The notes beneath the pieces are model-generated. The model worked only from the letters and a program-made list of their open reading frames with translations, did not search any database and had not been told where the DNA came from. 64,000 bases of DNA, from assembly GCF_009617595.1 (NCBI RefSeq), contig NZ_WIXK01000001.1:674227-738226 (forward strand), in the 5' to 3' direction. Origin of the DNA: Tritonibacter aquimaris. Its GTDB lineage: Bacteria > Pseudomonadota > Alphaproteobacteria > Rhodobacterales > Rhodobacteraceae. The position numbers and the translations under genes were made by a program. Below are positions 52,166 to 63,106 of this stretch, in pieces; the first letter of the stretch is position 1; the number at the start of each line of letters is the position of its first letter.

Positions 52166-53887
52166 TTACTGCCAGGATTTGATCAGCTCATCGTAGGACA
52201 CGGTCTTTGGCTCTTCGTCCTCATTGGCGAGCTTGGCATAGGGGGCGCCGGGCTGGTTGAACCAATAATCGGCGTCCTGCTCATCGTTGAGTTTCGGGCC
52301 AAGATCACCCTGAACGCCTGCGCGTTCCAGACGTTTCAGAACACGTTCCTGATCGGCACAGAGTGCATCAAGCGCCTCTTGCGGCGACTTTGCACCAGAC
52401 ATGGCGTCACCGATGTTTTGCCACCACAGCTGCGCGAGCTTGGGGTAGTCAGGCACGTTGGTGCCGGTGGGCGACCACTGAACGCGCGCGGGCGAGCGGT
52501 AGAATTCCACCAAACCACCAAGTTTGTCGGCACGATCGGTGAAGTGCTGGCTGTCGATGGTGCTTTCACGGATAAACGTCAGACCAACATCAGACTTTTT
52601 CAGGTCAACGGTTTTGGACACAACAAACTGGGCATAAAGCCAGGCCGCTTTGGCGCGATCCACCGGGGTGGATTGCATCAATGTCCAGGAACCCGCATCC
52701 TGATAGCCGATCTTCTGGCCGTCTTTCCAATATGCGCCATGCGGGCTGGGTGCCATGCGCCATTTGGGGGTGCCGTCTTCGTTCATGACCGGCAAGCCAG
52801 GCTCAACGGTGGCGGCGGTGAAGGCGGTGTACCAGAACATCTGCTGGGCCACATTGCCCTGCGCCGGGATCGGACCCGCCTCAGAGAAGGTCATGCCCGC
52901 GGCCGCTGGTGGGGAGTATTTCTCCAGCCATTCAATCGCCTTGGTCACCGCATAAACAGCCGCTGGCGCGTTGGTTGCACCACCACGTGCCACACAGGAA
53001 CCGGTTGGCTGAGAGTTCTCGTTTACACGAATGCCCCATTCATCCACCGGCAGACCGTTTGGTTCACCCGCATCGCCCATACCAGCCATCGACATCCACG
53101 CGTCAGTGTAGCGCCAGCCAAGGGAGGGGTCTTTTTTGCCGTAGTCCATATTGCCAAAGACGTCACCGTCGACGCCCATGTGGCTCAGATTGCGGCCGGT
53201 GAAAAACTCAGCGATGTCTTCATAGGCGGACCAGTTCACCGGCACGCCAAGATCATAGCCAAATTGCGCTTTGAAGTCGGCTTTGTTCTTTTCGTCGTTG
53301 AACCAATCGTAGCGGAACCAATAGAGGTTCGCGAACTGCTGGGTTGGCAATTGATACAGCTTACCATCCGGGCCGGTGGTGAAGCTTGTGCCGATGAAAT
53401 CCGCCACATCCAGTGTTGGCAGGGTGACATCTGCGCCCTCGCCCGCCATCCAGTCGGTCAGGTTGCGCACCTGTTTGTAGCGCCAGTGGGTTCCGATCAG
53501 GTCACTGTCGTTGATATAGGCGTCATAGATGTTTTCGCCGGACTGCATCTGGGTTTGCAGTTTTTCCACCACGTCGCCTTCGCCGATCAGGTCATGGGTG
53601 ACCTTGATGCCGGTGATGGCTTCAAACGCGGGTGCAAGCACTTCGCTTTCGTATTGGTGGGTGGTGATGGTTTCCGACACCACCTTGATTTCCATGCCTT
53701 CAAACGGCTTGGCCGCATCAACAAAGAATTGCATCTCTGCTTCTTGATCTGCGCGTGGCAGAACAGAGAGATCGCCAATTTCCTTGTCCAGGAATGCTTT
53801 GGCAGCCTCCATATCAGCCCAGGCCGGGGCGCTCATCAGGCCAAACGTCAGCGCCAATGCTGAGCTTGTGTGTAACATGAATTTCAT
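52166..53887 (-). CDS. glpV: glycerol ABC transporter substrate-binding protein
   Basis: This 573-residue periplasmic protein has a signal peptide (MKFMLHTSSALALTFGLMSA, then PAWA). Its extracellular solute-binding fold is longer than most, like the GlpV proteins of rhizobia. Features include VVSETITTHQYESEVLAPAF, GIKVTHDLIGEGDVVEKLQT and YDAYINDSDLIGTHWRYK. It delivers glycerol to the GlpPQ permease. A strong GGGAGGAAG ribosome-binding site precedes ATG 53887. Confidence 0.94.
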   Translation of the reverse strand: MKFMLHTSSALALTFGLMSAPAWADMEAAKAFLDKEIGDLSVLPRADQEAEMQFFVDAAKPFEGMEIKVVSETITTHQYESEVLAPAFEAITGIKVTHDLIGEGDVVEKLQTQMQSGENIYDAYINDSDLIGTHWRYKQVRNLTDWMAGEGADVTLPTLDVADFIGTSFTTGPDGKLYQLPTQQFANLYWFRYDWFNDEKNKADFKAQFGYDLGVPVNWSAYEDIAEFFTGRNLSHMGVDGDVFGNMDYGKKDPSLGWRYTDAWMSMAGMGDAGEPNGLPVDEWGIRVNENSQPTGSCVARGGATNAPAAVYAVTKAIEWLEKYSPPAAAGMTFSEAGPIPAQGNVAQQMFWYTAFTAATVEPGLPVMNEDGTPKWRMAPSPHGAYWKDGQKIGYQDAGSWTLMQSTPVDRAKAAWLYAQFVVSKTVDLKKSDVGLTFIRESTIDSQHFTDRADKLGGLVEFYRSPARVQWSPTGTNVPDYPKLAQLWWQNIGDAMSGAKSPQEALDALCADQERVLKRLERAGVQGDLGPKLNDEQDADYWFNQPGAPYAKLANEDEEPKTVSYDELIKSWQ

Positions 53888-53952
53888 GACTTCCTCCCGT
53901 GTCAAAACGTAAATTCAAGTGCCGCCGTGGCTCTTTGTGGCAGGCGGTTTGG

Positions 53953-54225
53953 TTACACCCAGCGGAATACCGCTGCGGCGTAGATCAGGCAGACCACCAG
54001 CGCCAAAGGCTGGTTCGCGCCTACAAGTCCCAGCCAGGCCAGATTGATAAAGGCCGAGCCGAGAAGTGAGATGAAGAGGCGATCGCCCCGTGTGGTTTCC
54101 ATTCCCAGCACCCCACGGCGTGGGGTTTCGGGGAATTTGATCGCCAGCACCGTAAAGGTGATCAACATGCTGGCGATAAAGATAAAAAACAGCGCCGTGG
54201 GCCAGGTCCAAGCCATCCAATCCAT
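53953..54225 (-). CDS. glpU: DUF2160 family membrane protein of the glycerol transporter
   Basis: A 90-residue protein with about three membrane helices. It begins MDWMAWTWPTALFFIFIASM, has the conserved loop ETPRRGVLGMETTRGDRLFI, and ends in a third helix at FRWV. It matches the small GlpU/DUF2160 component found between permease and binding-protein genes in glpSTPQUV operons. Its exact function is unknown. The frame is open further upstream, but ATG 54225 lies 11 bases after the glpQ stop and fits the family. Confidence 0.9.
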   Translation of the reverse strand: MDWMAWTWPTALFFIFIASMLITFTVLAIKFPETPRRGVLGMETTRGDRLFISLLGSAFINLAWLGLVGANQPLALVVCLIYAAAVFRWV

Positions 54226-54236
54226 GATCGGTCTCC

Positions 54237-55085
<849 letters not shown>

Positions 55086-55088
55086 CGA

Positions 55089-55958
55089 TCAGCCCTCCCG
55101 TTTTTCAAGATTGGTCATGATGGTGTAAAACACATAGGCGAGCGTCAGGATCACCAGGTTGTACATGATCGAGAATGCGGCTGCGGGGCCAAGGTCAAAC
55201 TGGCCAAGGGCCATTTTCACCAGGTCAATGGACAGCAGCGTGGTGGCATTGCCCGGACCACCGCCGGTGACCACAAACGGCTCGGTGTAGATCATGAAGC
55301 TGTCCATAAAACGCAAGAGGATCGCGATCATCAACACGCCCATCATCTTGGGCAGTTCAATAAAGCGGAAGATCTTCCAGCGCGACGCCTGATCGATTTT
55401 GGCGGCCTGATAATAGGCCTGCGGGATCGATTTCAGACCAGCAAATGCCAACAGCGCCACCAGCGAAGTCCAGTGCCAGACATCCATCACAATGATGGTG
55501 GCCCAGGCGGCAATCACATCCTGCGTATAGTTGTAATTGATCCCCAGCGCATCCAGCGTATAGCCCAGCAGGCCAATATCAACACGGCCAAAGATCTGCC
55601 AGATGGTGCCCACAACGTTCCACGGGATCAGCAGCGGCAGCGACATCAGCACGAGGCAGAAGCTCGACCAAAAGCCGGATTTGGGCATATTCAGCGCCAC
55701 AAACACCCCAAGCGGGATTTCAATGGCAAGGATAATGCCGGAAAACATCAGCTGACGCCCCAGCGCATCCCACATGCGTTCCGAGGCCAGCATCTCCTGG
55801 AACCATTCAAGCCCGGCCCAGTAGAATTCATTGTTACCAAAGGTGTCCTGCACCGAATAATTGACCACCGTCATCAGCGGGATCACCGCTGAAAAAGCGA
55901 CCAACACCAGAACCGGCAGCACCAGGAACCAGGCCTTTTGGTTGACTGTTTTTTCCAT
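55089..55958 (-). CDS. glpP: glycerol ABC transporter permease
   Basis: This 289-residue inner-membrane protein has six helices and a MalF-like arrangement. The N-terminal helix begins AWFLVLPVLVLVAFSAVIPL, and the EAA loop is LKSIPQAYYQAAKIDQASRW. It overlaps the glpT stop by one base, indicating coupled translation. Second half of the channel with GlpQ. Confidence 0.94.
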   Translation of the reverse strand: MEKTVNQKAWFLVLPVLVLVAFSAVIPLMTVVNYSVQDTFGNNEFYWAGLEWFQEMLASERMWDALGRQLMFSGIILAIEIPLGVFVALNMPKSGFWSSFCLVLMSLPLLIPWNVVGTIWQIFGRVDIGLLGYTLDALGINYNYTQDVIAAWATIIVMDVWHWTSLVALLAFAGLKSIPQAYYQAAKIDQASRWKIFRFIELPKMMGVLMIAILLRFMDSFMIYTEPFVVTGGGPGNATTLLSIDLVKMALGQFDLGPAAAFSIMYNLVILTLAYVFYTIMTNLEKREG

Positions 55959-57034
55959 CAGGCGGCCTCCCCGTTTTGCAGCCAGTCGTTGTGATAAACA
56001 TTCACGCGATCGGGCGCGAAGGTGACGCGGTTCATATCCGCAGAGATCTCAGCGCCTTCGGGCGCAACAATGTTCATGTCATTGCCAAAAAGATCTGCGC
56101 GGATGATTTTGTGACGGCCCACATCTTCGACCCGGCGCACGTTGACCGGCAGGCCTTCGCCCTCGGTCAGGGTGACAAATTCGGGCCGCACGCCAATTTC
56201 AACTTTGCCGTCCAAGCCATTGAACGCGCGCTTAAGTTTCAGCTCAGCGCCATGCACGGTTGCGATCTGTCCCTGCACGCTTGCCGGGATCACATTCATG
56301 CCGGGTGAGCCGATGAAATAGCCTACAAAGGTGTGTTCAGGACGGTTGAACAGCTCCTCTGGGGTGCCGATCTGCACCACGCGGCCGTCATACATAACCA
56401 CCACTTTATCCGCAAAAGTCAGCGCTTCGGTCTGATCGTGGGTCACATAGATCATGGTGTGACCAAATTCATGGTGCAGCGATTTCAGCTGGGTGCGCAG
56501 CTCCCATTTCATATGGGGGTCGATCACGGTAAGCGGCTCATCAAACAGCAGCGCGTTCACGTCTTCGCGCACCATGCCTCGCCCAAGCGAGATCTTCTGT
56601 TTTGCATCCGCGCCAAGACCACGGGCGCGGCGGTCAAGCTCGGCCTCCATGCCGATCATCTCGGCGATCTGCTGCACGCGCTGGGCCACATAAGCGGGAT
56701 CAGCACCGCGGTTTTTCAGCGGAAACGCGAGGTTTTCGCGCACGCTCATGGTGTCATAGACCACCGGGAACTGAAACACCTGCGCAATATTGCGATCCGC
56801 CGTTGAGGCGTGGGTGACGTCGCGATCGCCAAACAGGATGCGACCTTGGCTTGGCTGCAACAGGCCCGAAATGATGTTGAGCAGCGTGGATTTCCCGCAG
56901 CCCGATGATCCCAAAAGCGCATAGGCTTCACCGTCGTTCCAGACGTGGTTAAGTTCTTTCAGCGCGAAATCATCTTCCGATTTCGGATTGGGCAGATAGG
57001 AATGCGCCAGATTATCCAGGGTTATTTTTGCCAT
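55958..57034 (-). CDS. glpT: glycerol ABC transporter ATPase (degenerate signature)
   Basis: A 358-residue nucleotide-binding protein. Walker A is GSSGCGKST (42-50); Walker B is LLFDEPLTVIDPH. The expected LSGGQ signature is replaced by LGADAKQKISLGRGMV, so the site it contributes may be inactive or altered. A C-terminal OB-fold regulatory region follows. It pairs with GlpS, encoded immediately upstream, whose signature is intact; the two probably make an asymmetric heterodimer. Confidence 0.92.
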   Translation of the reverse strand: MAKITLDNLAHSYLPNPKSEDDFALKELNHVWNDGEAYALLGSSGCGKSTLLNIISGLLQPSQGRILFGDRDVTHASTADRNIAQVFQFPVVYDTMSVRENLAFPLKNRGADPAYVAQRVQQIAEMIGMEAELDRRARGLGADAKQKISLGRGMVREDVNALLFDEPLTVIDPHMKWELRTQLKSLHHEFGHTMIYVTHDQTEALTFADKVVVMYDGRVVQIGTPEELFNRPEHTFVGYFIGSPGMNVIPASVQGQIATVHGAELKLKRAFNGLDGKVEIGVRPEFVTLTEGEGLPVNVRRVEDVGRHKIIRADLFGNDMNIVAPEGAEISADMNRVTFAPDRVNVYHNDWLQNGEAA

Positions 57035-57046
57035 CTCTCCCCCTCC

Positions 57047-58135
57047 TTATGCGGCCAAAGCGTAGGAGGCAGGAGCGACCAGCGCGCCCTCCTCATCAAA
57101 GATGTAGACATGCGCCGGATCGAGATAGACATTCAGCGCCGCGCCCAGTTCAAGCTTGTGAACCCCATGCACGAGCCCCACCCAGGTTTCCCCGTGGTGA
57201 TCTAGATGGATAAAGGTCTCTGAACCGGTAAGCTCGGTCACCTTGAGCCGGGTTTCAAATGTCATCGCCCCCTCATGCGGCGCGCTGATTTCCACGTGAT
57301 TGGGGCGGAACCCCGCAAGATATCGACCATCGGCAAGATCGGCCATTGGCCCCACGGCTGGCGCGCTTTGACCATCACCAAACATGATTTTCTTGCCGAT
57401 TTTTGATACCTTAAGAAAATTCATCGGCGGGTCGCTGAACACCCGTGCGGTGGTTGCATCTACCGGTTGACGATAGACATCCGGGGTTGGCCCGAACTGG
57501 GTGACGCGCCCTTCCCACAAGGTAGCCGTATTGCCGCCCAGCAAGAGCGCCTCTTCCGGCTCGGTGGTGGCGTAAACAAAGATTGATCCCGCTTCGGCAA
57601 AAATCTTGGGGATTTCCTGGCGCAGCTCTTCGCGCAGTTTGTAATCAAGATTTGCCAGCGGCTCATCCAGTAGAACAAGCCCCGCGTCCTTGACCAGCGC
57701 GCGCGCCAGGGCACAGCGTTGCTGCTGACCACCAGACAGCTCCAGTGGTTTGCGATCCAACATGGGGGTCAATTGCATCAGATCCGCGGTTTTTTTCACC
57801 GCCGCATCAATTTCTGCGCTGGTTTTCCCCAAAAGACGCATGGGCGATGCGATATTGTCATAGACGCTCATCGACGGGTAGTTGATGAACTGCTGATAGA
57901 CCATCGCCACCTGGCGATCCTGTACCTTTTGGCCGGTCACATCCTGACCCTGCCACTCAATCTTACCCGTGCTGGGTTTATCCAGCCCCGCCATCAGGCG
58001 CATGAGCGATGTCTTTCCCGCCGAAGTGGGGCCAAGCAGCACATTCATCGTGCCCTTGGTCAACGTCAAATCAGTAGGGTGAATATGGATATGCCCATTC
58101 ACCCGTTTTGACACGGCTTGTAGCTCCAGTGTCAT
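57047..58135 (-). CDS. glpS: glycerol ABC transporter ATPase
   Basis: A 362-residue nucleotide-binding protein with Walker A GPTSAGKT, signature LSGGQQQRCALARAL, Walker B LVLLDEPLANLDYK and a C-terminal OB-fold region of the maltose-type ATPase class. Start ATG 58135 follows GGGGGAG; the frame is open 69 bases further. First transporter gene after glpD. Confidence 0.94.
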   Translation of the reverse strand: MTLELQAVSKRVNGHIHIHPTDLTLTKGTMNVLLGPTSAGKTSLMRLMAGLDKPSTGKIEWQGQDVTGQKVQDRQVAMVYQQFINYPSMSVYDNIASPMRLLGKTSAEIDAAVKKTADLMQLTPMLDRKPLELSGGQQQRCALARALVKDAGLVLLDEPLANLDYKLREELRQEIPKIFAEAGSIFVYATTEPEEALLLGGNTATLWEGRVTQFGPTPDVYRQPVDATTARVFSDPPMNFLKVSKIGKKIMFGDGQSAPAVGPMADLADGRYLAGFRPNHVEISAPHEGAMTFETRLKVTELTGSETFIHLDHHGETWVGLVHGVHKLELGAALNVYLDPAHVYIFDEEGALVAPASYALAA

Positions 58136-58155
58136 GTCTCCCCCTTCTTTTTTCC

Positions 58156-59742
58156 CTATCGCGCTGCGGCGGTTGCGCCTTTGGAGCGGCGCGTTTTCAT
58201 CCATCGTTCCAGATGGCTGATCTGTTCTTTTGTCAGGCGCAGGCCAAGCTTGCTGCGCCGCCAGATCACATCCGCACTCACACGCGCGTATTCTTTATCC
58301 ATGAGCCAGATCACTTCTTTGGCGTGTAGGCTGGCTCCAAAATCTTCACCCAGATCGTCAGGTGATGTGGCATCGCCAAGAAGGCGTTTGGCATCGGTGC
58401 CATAGGCGCGCACCAGACGTTTGGCCCAGCGATCATCCAGAAACGGATAGCTCTGGCGCAAATCAGCGATCAGATCGGCAACGCCATCAACCGGGAAATC
58501 CCCCCCCGGCAAGGCCACGCCCGCAGTCCAGGGTTTGCCCGGATCCTCAAGCACGGTTGCAATCTCTTCCAGCGCGCTTTCGGCGAGGCGGCGATAGGTG
58601 GTGATCTTGCCACCAAAGACATTCAACGCCGGAGCGCCGCGGCTGTGATCCAACTTTAGCACATAATCGCGCGTTGCAGCGGTCGCGCTGCTGGCCCCAT
58701 CATCATAAAGCGGACGCACACCGGAATAAGACCAGATGACATCATCGGTCGAAATTGGATTGGCCAGATAGGTGTTGATAAAGCGAATGAGATAGTCGCG
58801 CTCTTGCGGTGTGCAATCGGGTTTGATGCTGGCGTCTGAGTGCTCTGCATCTGTGGTGCCGATCAGGGTGAAATCCGTCTCATAAGGGATAGCGAAAATA
58901 ATGCGCCCGTCCGTGCCCTGTAGGAAATAGCATTTATCGTGATCAAACAAACGCTTGGTGACGATATGTGATCCACGCACCAAACGCACGCCACTGCTGT
59001 TGTTGGAGCGCAACGTGCCCCGCAGCACATCCCCAACCCAGGGACCAGCCGCATTGATCACCATTTTGGCGGTGACGCTGTGGTCCTGCCCGGTTTCCAT
59101 ATTGCGCAATGTGACAGTCCAGATGCCATCTTGGGCCTCGGCTGAAACCACCTTGTGGCCCACCATGATCTCTGCGCCGCGGGCTTCGGCGTCGCGGGCG
59201 TTCAGCACCACCAGCCGGGAATCCTCCACCCAGCAATCCGAGTATTCAAACGCTTTGGCAAACCGGTCCTGCAGCCCACGCCCCTCGGGGCTAGATTTCA
59301 GATCAAGCTTTGACGTGGCTGGCAGGATCTCACGGCCGCCGAGATGGTCATACAGGAACAAACCCAGACGAATGAGCCAGGCCGGTCGCCGCCCTTTGAG
59401 CCAGGGCATGAACAGACCCAACAGTTTTGAGGTGGGCGTGTCGGCGTCAAAACGCATGCTGGCATGATAGGGCAGCACAAAACGCATCGGCCATGAAATA
59501 TGCGGCATCGCCTTTAACAGGGTTTCGCGCTCAACCAGCGCTTCGCGCACCAGTCGGAATTCGAAATATTCGAGATAGCGCAGACCGCCATGAAACAGCT
59601 TGGTCGAGGCTGCCGAAGTGGCAGAGCCGATGTCATTCATTTCCGCAAGCCCCACGCGCAATCCGCGCCCAGCTGCATCGCGGGCAATGCCGCATCCATT
59701 GATACCACCGCCGATTACCAGCAGGTCAAATGTGGTTGTCAT
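58156..59742 (-). CDS. glpD: aerobic glycerol-3-phosphate dehydrogenase
   Basis: This 528-residue flavoenzyme oxidises glycerol 3-phosphate to dihydroxyacetone phosphate and passes electrons to ubiquinone at the inner membrane. It has the FAD-binding GGGINGCGIARDAAGRG (11-27), GSATSAASTKLFHGGLRYLE, GSHIVTKRLFDHDKCYFLQG and GGKITTYRRLAESALEEI. The C-terminal domain binds the substrate. It starts the minus-strand operon and shares its promoter region with divergent glpR. Confidence 0.96.
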   Translation of the reverse strand: MTTTFDLLVIGGGINGCGIARDAAGRGLRVGLAEMNDIGSATSAASTKLFHGGLRYLEYFEFRLVREALVERETLLKAMPHISWPMRFVLPYHASMRFDADTPTSKLLGLFMPWLKGRRPAWLIRLGLFLYDHLGGREILPATSKLDLKSSPEGRGLQDRFAKAFEYSDCWVEDSRLVVLNARDAEARGAEIMVGHKVVSAEAQDGIWTVTLRNMETGQDHSVTAKMVINAAGPWVGDVLRGTLRSNNSSGVRLVRGSHIVTKRLFDHDKCYFLQGTDGRIIFAIPYETDFTLIGTTDAEHSDASIKPDCTPQERDYLIRFINTYLANPISTDDVIWSYSGVRPLYDDGASSATAATRDYVLKLDHSRGAPALNVFGGKITTYRRLAESALEEIATVLEDPGKPWTAGVALPGGDFPVDGVADLIADLRQSYPFLDDRWAKRLVRAYGTDAKRLLGDATSPDDLGEDFGASLHAKEVIWLMDKEYARVSADVIWRRSKLGLRLTKEQISHLERWMKTRRSKGATAAAR

Positions 59743-59985
59743 CAGATCTTCTCCCCGCCGTTACATTCGGCGCCTGAGAGATTGGTGACAAAAAACGAGC
59801 GCAATTGGAAGCTAAAAATGTTCGTTTGCGCGCGCTTTTTACTAAGGGCGCAAAAAAACACACAAAAATCCGCAGCGCTGGAGCCGTGATGCGACCAAAA
59901 GCAAACAAAAACGAACCCTCGAATTTGTATTCCGCGTATAAACCCCATAGAATCGAACACTGACTTTCCAGATTTGAGGCACGTA
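59743..59985. promoter_or_regulatory. divergent glpD/glpR control region with possible GlpR half-sites
   Basis: A 243-base AT-rich region holds promoters for both directions. It contains AAAACGAGCG (59792-59801), ATGTTCGTTT (59818-59827) and AAAAACGAAC (59907-59916). The second is close to the half-site of the E. coli GlpR operator (ATGTTCG with TTTACGAACAT inverted), and the third resembles its inverse. GlpR, a DeoR-family repressor released by glycerol 3-phosphate, is the expected ligand-controlled regulator. Confidence 0.55.
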
Positions 59986-60753
59986 ATGGTCCAGACCCTA
60001 CGCAAACCCGAAATCCTCACCATCGCCCGTCGTGAGGGCAAGGTGACCGTTGAAGGGCTGGTGGAACATTTTGGCGTCACACCTCAAACCATTCGCCGCG
60101 ATCTGAGCGAACTTGCAGATGCCGGCGAATTGGAACGGGTCCACGGTGGGGCGATCCTGCCCTCAACCACCACCAATATCGGCTATACCGAACGGCGTGA
60201 TCTCAATCTTGCAGCCAAAGTGGATATTGCCCGCGAAGTGGTGAAACATATCCCCAATGACTGCTCGCTGTTTCTCAATATCGGCACCACCACCGAGGCG
60301 GTGGCGACAGAGCTGCAAAACCACATGGGGCTGTTGGTGGTGACCAACAATATGAACATTGCCACCATTCTTTCGGGCAACCCCAACATTGAGGTGGTGG
60401 TCACCGGCGGCAATCTGCGCCGCTCTGACGGTGGTCTGGTTGGTGAACTTGCGCGCGACACCATTTCGCAGTTTCGCTTTGATTATGCGGTGATTGGCTG
60501 CTCAGCCCTGCATGAAAACGGCGATATTCTGGATTTCGACATTCAGGAAGTTGGCGTCAGCAAGGCCATTATCAACCGCAGCGATCAGGTATTTCTGGTG
60601 GCGGATCTGTCGAAATTTGACCGCAAGGCCCCTGCCCGCATTGGTGCGCTTTCCGATATGGATGTGTTTTTCACCGATGGATCCCCTCCACTGGCCGCGC
60701 AGCAATATTGCCATTCAGTTGCAACCAAAGTGATCGAAGCCGAGCAAAGTTAA
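59986..60753 (+). CDS. glpR: DeoR-family glycerol operon repressor
   Basis: This 255-residue regulator has an N-terminal DeoR helix-turn-helix (GKVTVEGLVEHFGVTPQTIR, residues about 20-40) and a C-terminal sugar-phosphate binding domain with SLFLNIGTTTEAVATELQ and VTGGNLRRSDGGLVGE. ATG 59986 after GAGGC is used; an in-frame TTG lies 12 bases upstream. Its position, divergent from glpD, supports control of glycerol uptake and breakdown. Confidence 0.93.
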   Translation: MVQTLRKPEILTIARREGKVTVEGLVEHFGVTPQTIRRDLSELADAGELERVHGGAILPSTTTNIGYTERRDLNLAAKVDIAREVVKHIPNDCSLFLNIGTTTEAVATELQNHMGLLVVTNNMNIATILSGNPNIEVVVTGGNLRRSDGGLVGELARDTISQFRFDYAVIGCSALHENGDILDFDIQEVGVSKAIINRSDQVFLVADLSKFDRKAPARIGALSDMDVFFTDGSPPLAAQQYCHSVATKVIEAEQS

Positions 60754-60912
60754 GATACTGTGCCCAGCCTTGTTACGCCACGACCCCAGTGCGAAACAGC
60801 ATTGCAGAGCGCCTGAAAATATAAAACAGACGGCCGCTATTAGGCCACATCTGTATTCCGTCCCAAGGTTCGCAGGCTGCGCAATCCCAGACTCATGCCG
60901 CCGTAAAACAGA

Positions 60913-60940
60913 AACGGCCCGCGCGTTGGCGCAGGCCGTT
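60913..60940 (-). terminator. terminator of the NIT-domain chemoreceptor gene
   Basis: On the minus strand AACGGCC (60934-60940) pairs with GGCCGTT (60913-60919), followed by TCTGTTTTACG. It lies 22 bases after the gene stop. Confidence 0.75.
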
Positions 60941-60961
60941 CTATAGCTATTCTAGAGCAGG

Positions 60962-63106
60962 TTAGAAATCTTCCCAGCCACCATTGGCAACTTTGGCCGG
61001 TGGTGGTGGCGCTGCAACGCTTTGCGGCTGTGCAGGTGCAGCTGCGCGGGCGTTTGACGATGCATCACGCGCATCCCCAATTTTGAACTGCGCCATCAAC
61101 TCAGCCAGCTTGCTTGCATCCGCATGCAGCAAATGCCCCGCTGCGGTGGCCTCTTCAACCATGGCAGCATTTTGCTGGGTCACCTGATCAAGCTGGCTGA
61201 CGCCGGTGTTGATCTCGCTGAGGCCGGTGGATTGTTCAGACGCCCCTTCAGCAATGTTGGAAACCAGATCAGAAATCGTATTGACCCGATCCACAATCCG
61301 CCCCAGCGCTTCACCTGCTTGACCAACAAGATCGACACCCTGGCTGACCTGTTTGGAACTGTCGCCAATCAGTGTCTTGATCTCAGTCGCCGCATCCGCA
61401 GATCGTTGCGCAAGGCCGCGCACTTCGCTTGCCACAACAGCAAACCCTCGGCCTGCCTCTCCGGCGCGTGCGGCCTCAACTCCCGCATTCAGCGCCAGCA
61501 GGTTGGTCTGAAACGCAATATCGTCAATCACCGAGATAATCTGCGCAATCTTATTGGAGGACTGCTCAATTTCATTCATGGCTGAGACAGCGTTTTTCAC
61601 CACATTGCCGCTTGCTTCGGCTTCTTCACGCGCGGATTGCATTGTCTGCTCCACATTGCGTGCGCCATCAGCCGCAGATTTCACCGATACCGTCAATTCT
61701 TCCAGGGCTGCTGCGGTCTGCTCAAGCGTTGCAGCCTGGCTTTCGGTTCGGTTGGACAGATCATCAGACGCAGTGCTGATTTCCGACGCACCATTATTGA
61801 TACTGCTGGTGGCCTCGATGACATTTTCAATCGTGTCTTTCAGCGTCGCAACCGTGCCGTTGAAGCTATTGCGCAATGCTTCATACTCCTCGGGGAAGCT
61901 TTCATCGATGGAGCATTCCAGATCACGTCGGGACAACCGGGCGAGATGCTCATCCAGTTTACCAACAACCGCACCACGGTCGGCAATGCGATTCGCCTCA
62001 ATTGCATTCAGCTTGTCGTCAGCCTCTGCAAGTGCGGCGCGGGTTTTTTCCATCGCTTGGCTCAACTTACCCACTTCGGTCTGCGACTCCAGATTTGCGG
62101 GTTTGAAATCGAACTCCTTACGAGACAGCCGATCAAGATCGGCCTGCAACGCGCCAAACTGCCGTGTGAAAGCGGTAATCAAACGCAAACCGATCAGCCC
62201 GCTGATCAGCAAAGAAATGGCAACGGCAGCCAAGGTCACAATAAGAGCCTGACGGGCCTCTGCCGCTTTTTGCGCAGCCAGATCCATCATGGCACCAGTC
62301 ACGGTATTTTCGACATCAAATAGAGAGCTAACCCAGCGGGTTGCGCGCTCAAACCAGTCGCGCGCGTCATAGTTGGGCGCCGGAGTATTTGGGCCTGCGT
62401 CAAGCACCTGTGTACGAATGCCCGGCAATCCGGTGGGTGCGAGACCTTTGCGCGTCTCCAAATTTGGCAACATCTGACCAAAAGCCAGATCTGCAATATC
62501 CAGCAGCTGCTTTTCAATGGCGCCAGTGCGGTTGAACCAGCGATAAAGTGTGAGGTTGAAACGGTCCAAACCAAAGCCGCCTGCACCAGCCGCACGTTGC
62601 TGCCCCGCTGCTTCCTTGGCATAGGCCAGATTGACCAACCCCGAGCTCAACCGCAACATATCCGCGTCTTTTTGCTGAAACAGATGAGAGCTAACGTCAT
62701 CCAAAATACGCGCAATGGTGCCAGAATACTTCGCGCCCATCTGTCCAGGATTCAGTTCAAGCGCAGTTACCGATTTGCGAAAACTTTCAAGCTCATTCAA
62801 ATGCTTGAGCGTCTTTGCTGCAGAAGCTGGAACAGCCTGAATTGCCTGATCAACCTGCCCACGCGTGGTAGACAAATCGGATGCTGCGGACGCCCCCTTT
62901 GAAGAGATGTAAACCGCTGACAAACCTCGTTCAACCTGCAGGAAATGAACCACTTCCAACAGGGCAACTGAGGCCTGCGTATCAGTTTGGGTCGTTTGAG
63001 CATTGTTAAAATACTCCCAATCTGAATAGGCTTTAAAACCACCAATACCCGCAAGTGCCAGAAACGGGACGACGATAAGCGCAATGATCTGCGATCTAAG
63101 TGACAT
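60962..63106 (-). CDS. methyl-accepting chemotaxis protein with NIT sensor domain
   Basis: This 714-residue receptor has an N-terminal membrane helix (about 7-27) and a helical periplasmic NIT-type domain (about 40-300: [20 protein letters not shown]). A second membrane helix is at about 300-322, followed by a HAMP region and the signalling domain with [23 protein letters not shown] domains sense nitrate or nitrite in characterised receptors, which would make this a nitrate sensor (inference). The C-terminus ends GGWEDF, a WExF tether for the adaptation enzymes CheR and CheB. Confidence 0.93.
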   Translation of the reverse strand: MSLRSQIIALIVVPFLALAGIGGFKAYSDWEYFNNAQTTQTDTQASVALLEVVHFLQVERGLSAVYISSKGASAASDLSTTRGQVDQAIQAVPASAAKTLKHLNELESFRKSVTALELNPGQMGAKYSGTIARILDDVSSHLFQQKDADMLRLSSGLVNLAYAKEAAGQQRAAGAGGFGLDRFNLTLYRWFNRTGAIEKQLLDIADLAFGQMLPNLETRKGLAPTGLPGIRTQVLDAGPNTPAPNYDARDWFERATRWVSSLFDVENTVTGAMMDLAAQKAAEARQALIVTLAAVAISLLISGLIGLRLITAFTRQFGALQADLDRLSRKEFDFKPANLESQTEVGKLSQAMEKTRAALAEADDKLNAIEANRIADRGAVVGKLDEHLARLSRRDLECSIDESFPEEYEALRNSFNGTVATLKDTIENVIEATSSINNGASEISTASDDLSNRTESQAATLEQTAAALEELTVSVKSAADGARNVEQTMQSAREEAEASGNVVKNAVSAMNEIEQSSNKIAQIISVIDDIAFQTNLLALNAGVEAARAGEAGRGFAVVASEVRGLAQRSADAATEIKTLIGDSSKQVSQGVDLVGQAGEALGRIVDRVNTISDLVSNIAEGASEQSTGLSEINTGVSQLDQVTQQNAAMVEEATAAGHLLHADASKLAELMAQFKIGDARDASSNARAAAPAQPQSVAAPPPPAKVANGGWEDF

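Noticed and set aside
52379..53863. A 494-codon plus-strand frame opposite glpV
   Set aside because: Antisense shadow of the substrate-binding protein gene; the translated sequence looks like no protein.
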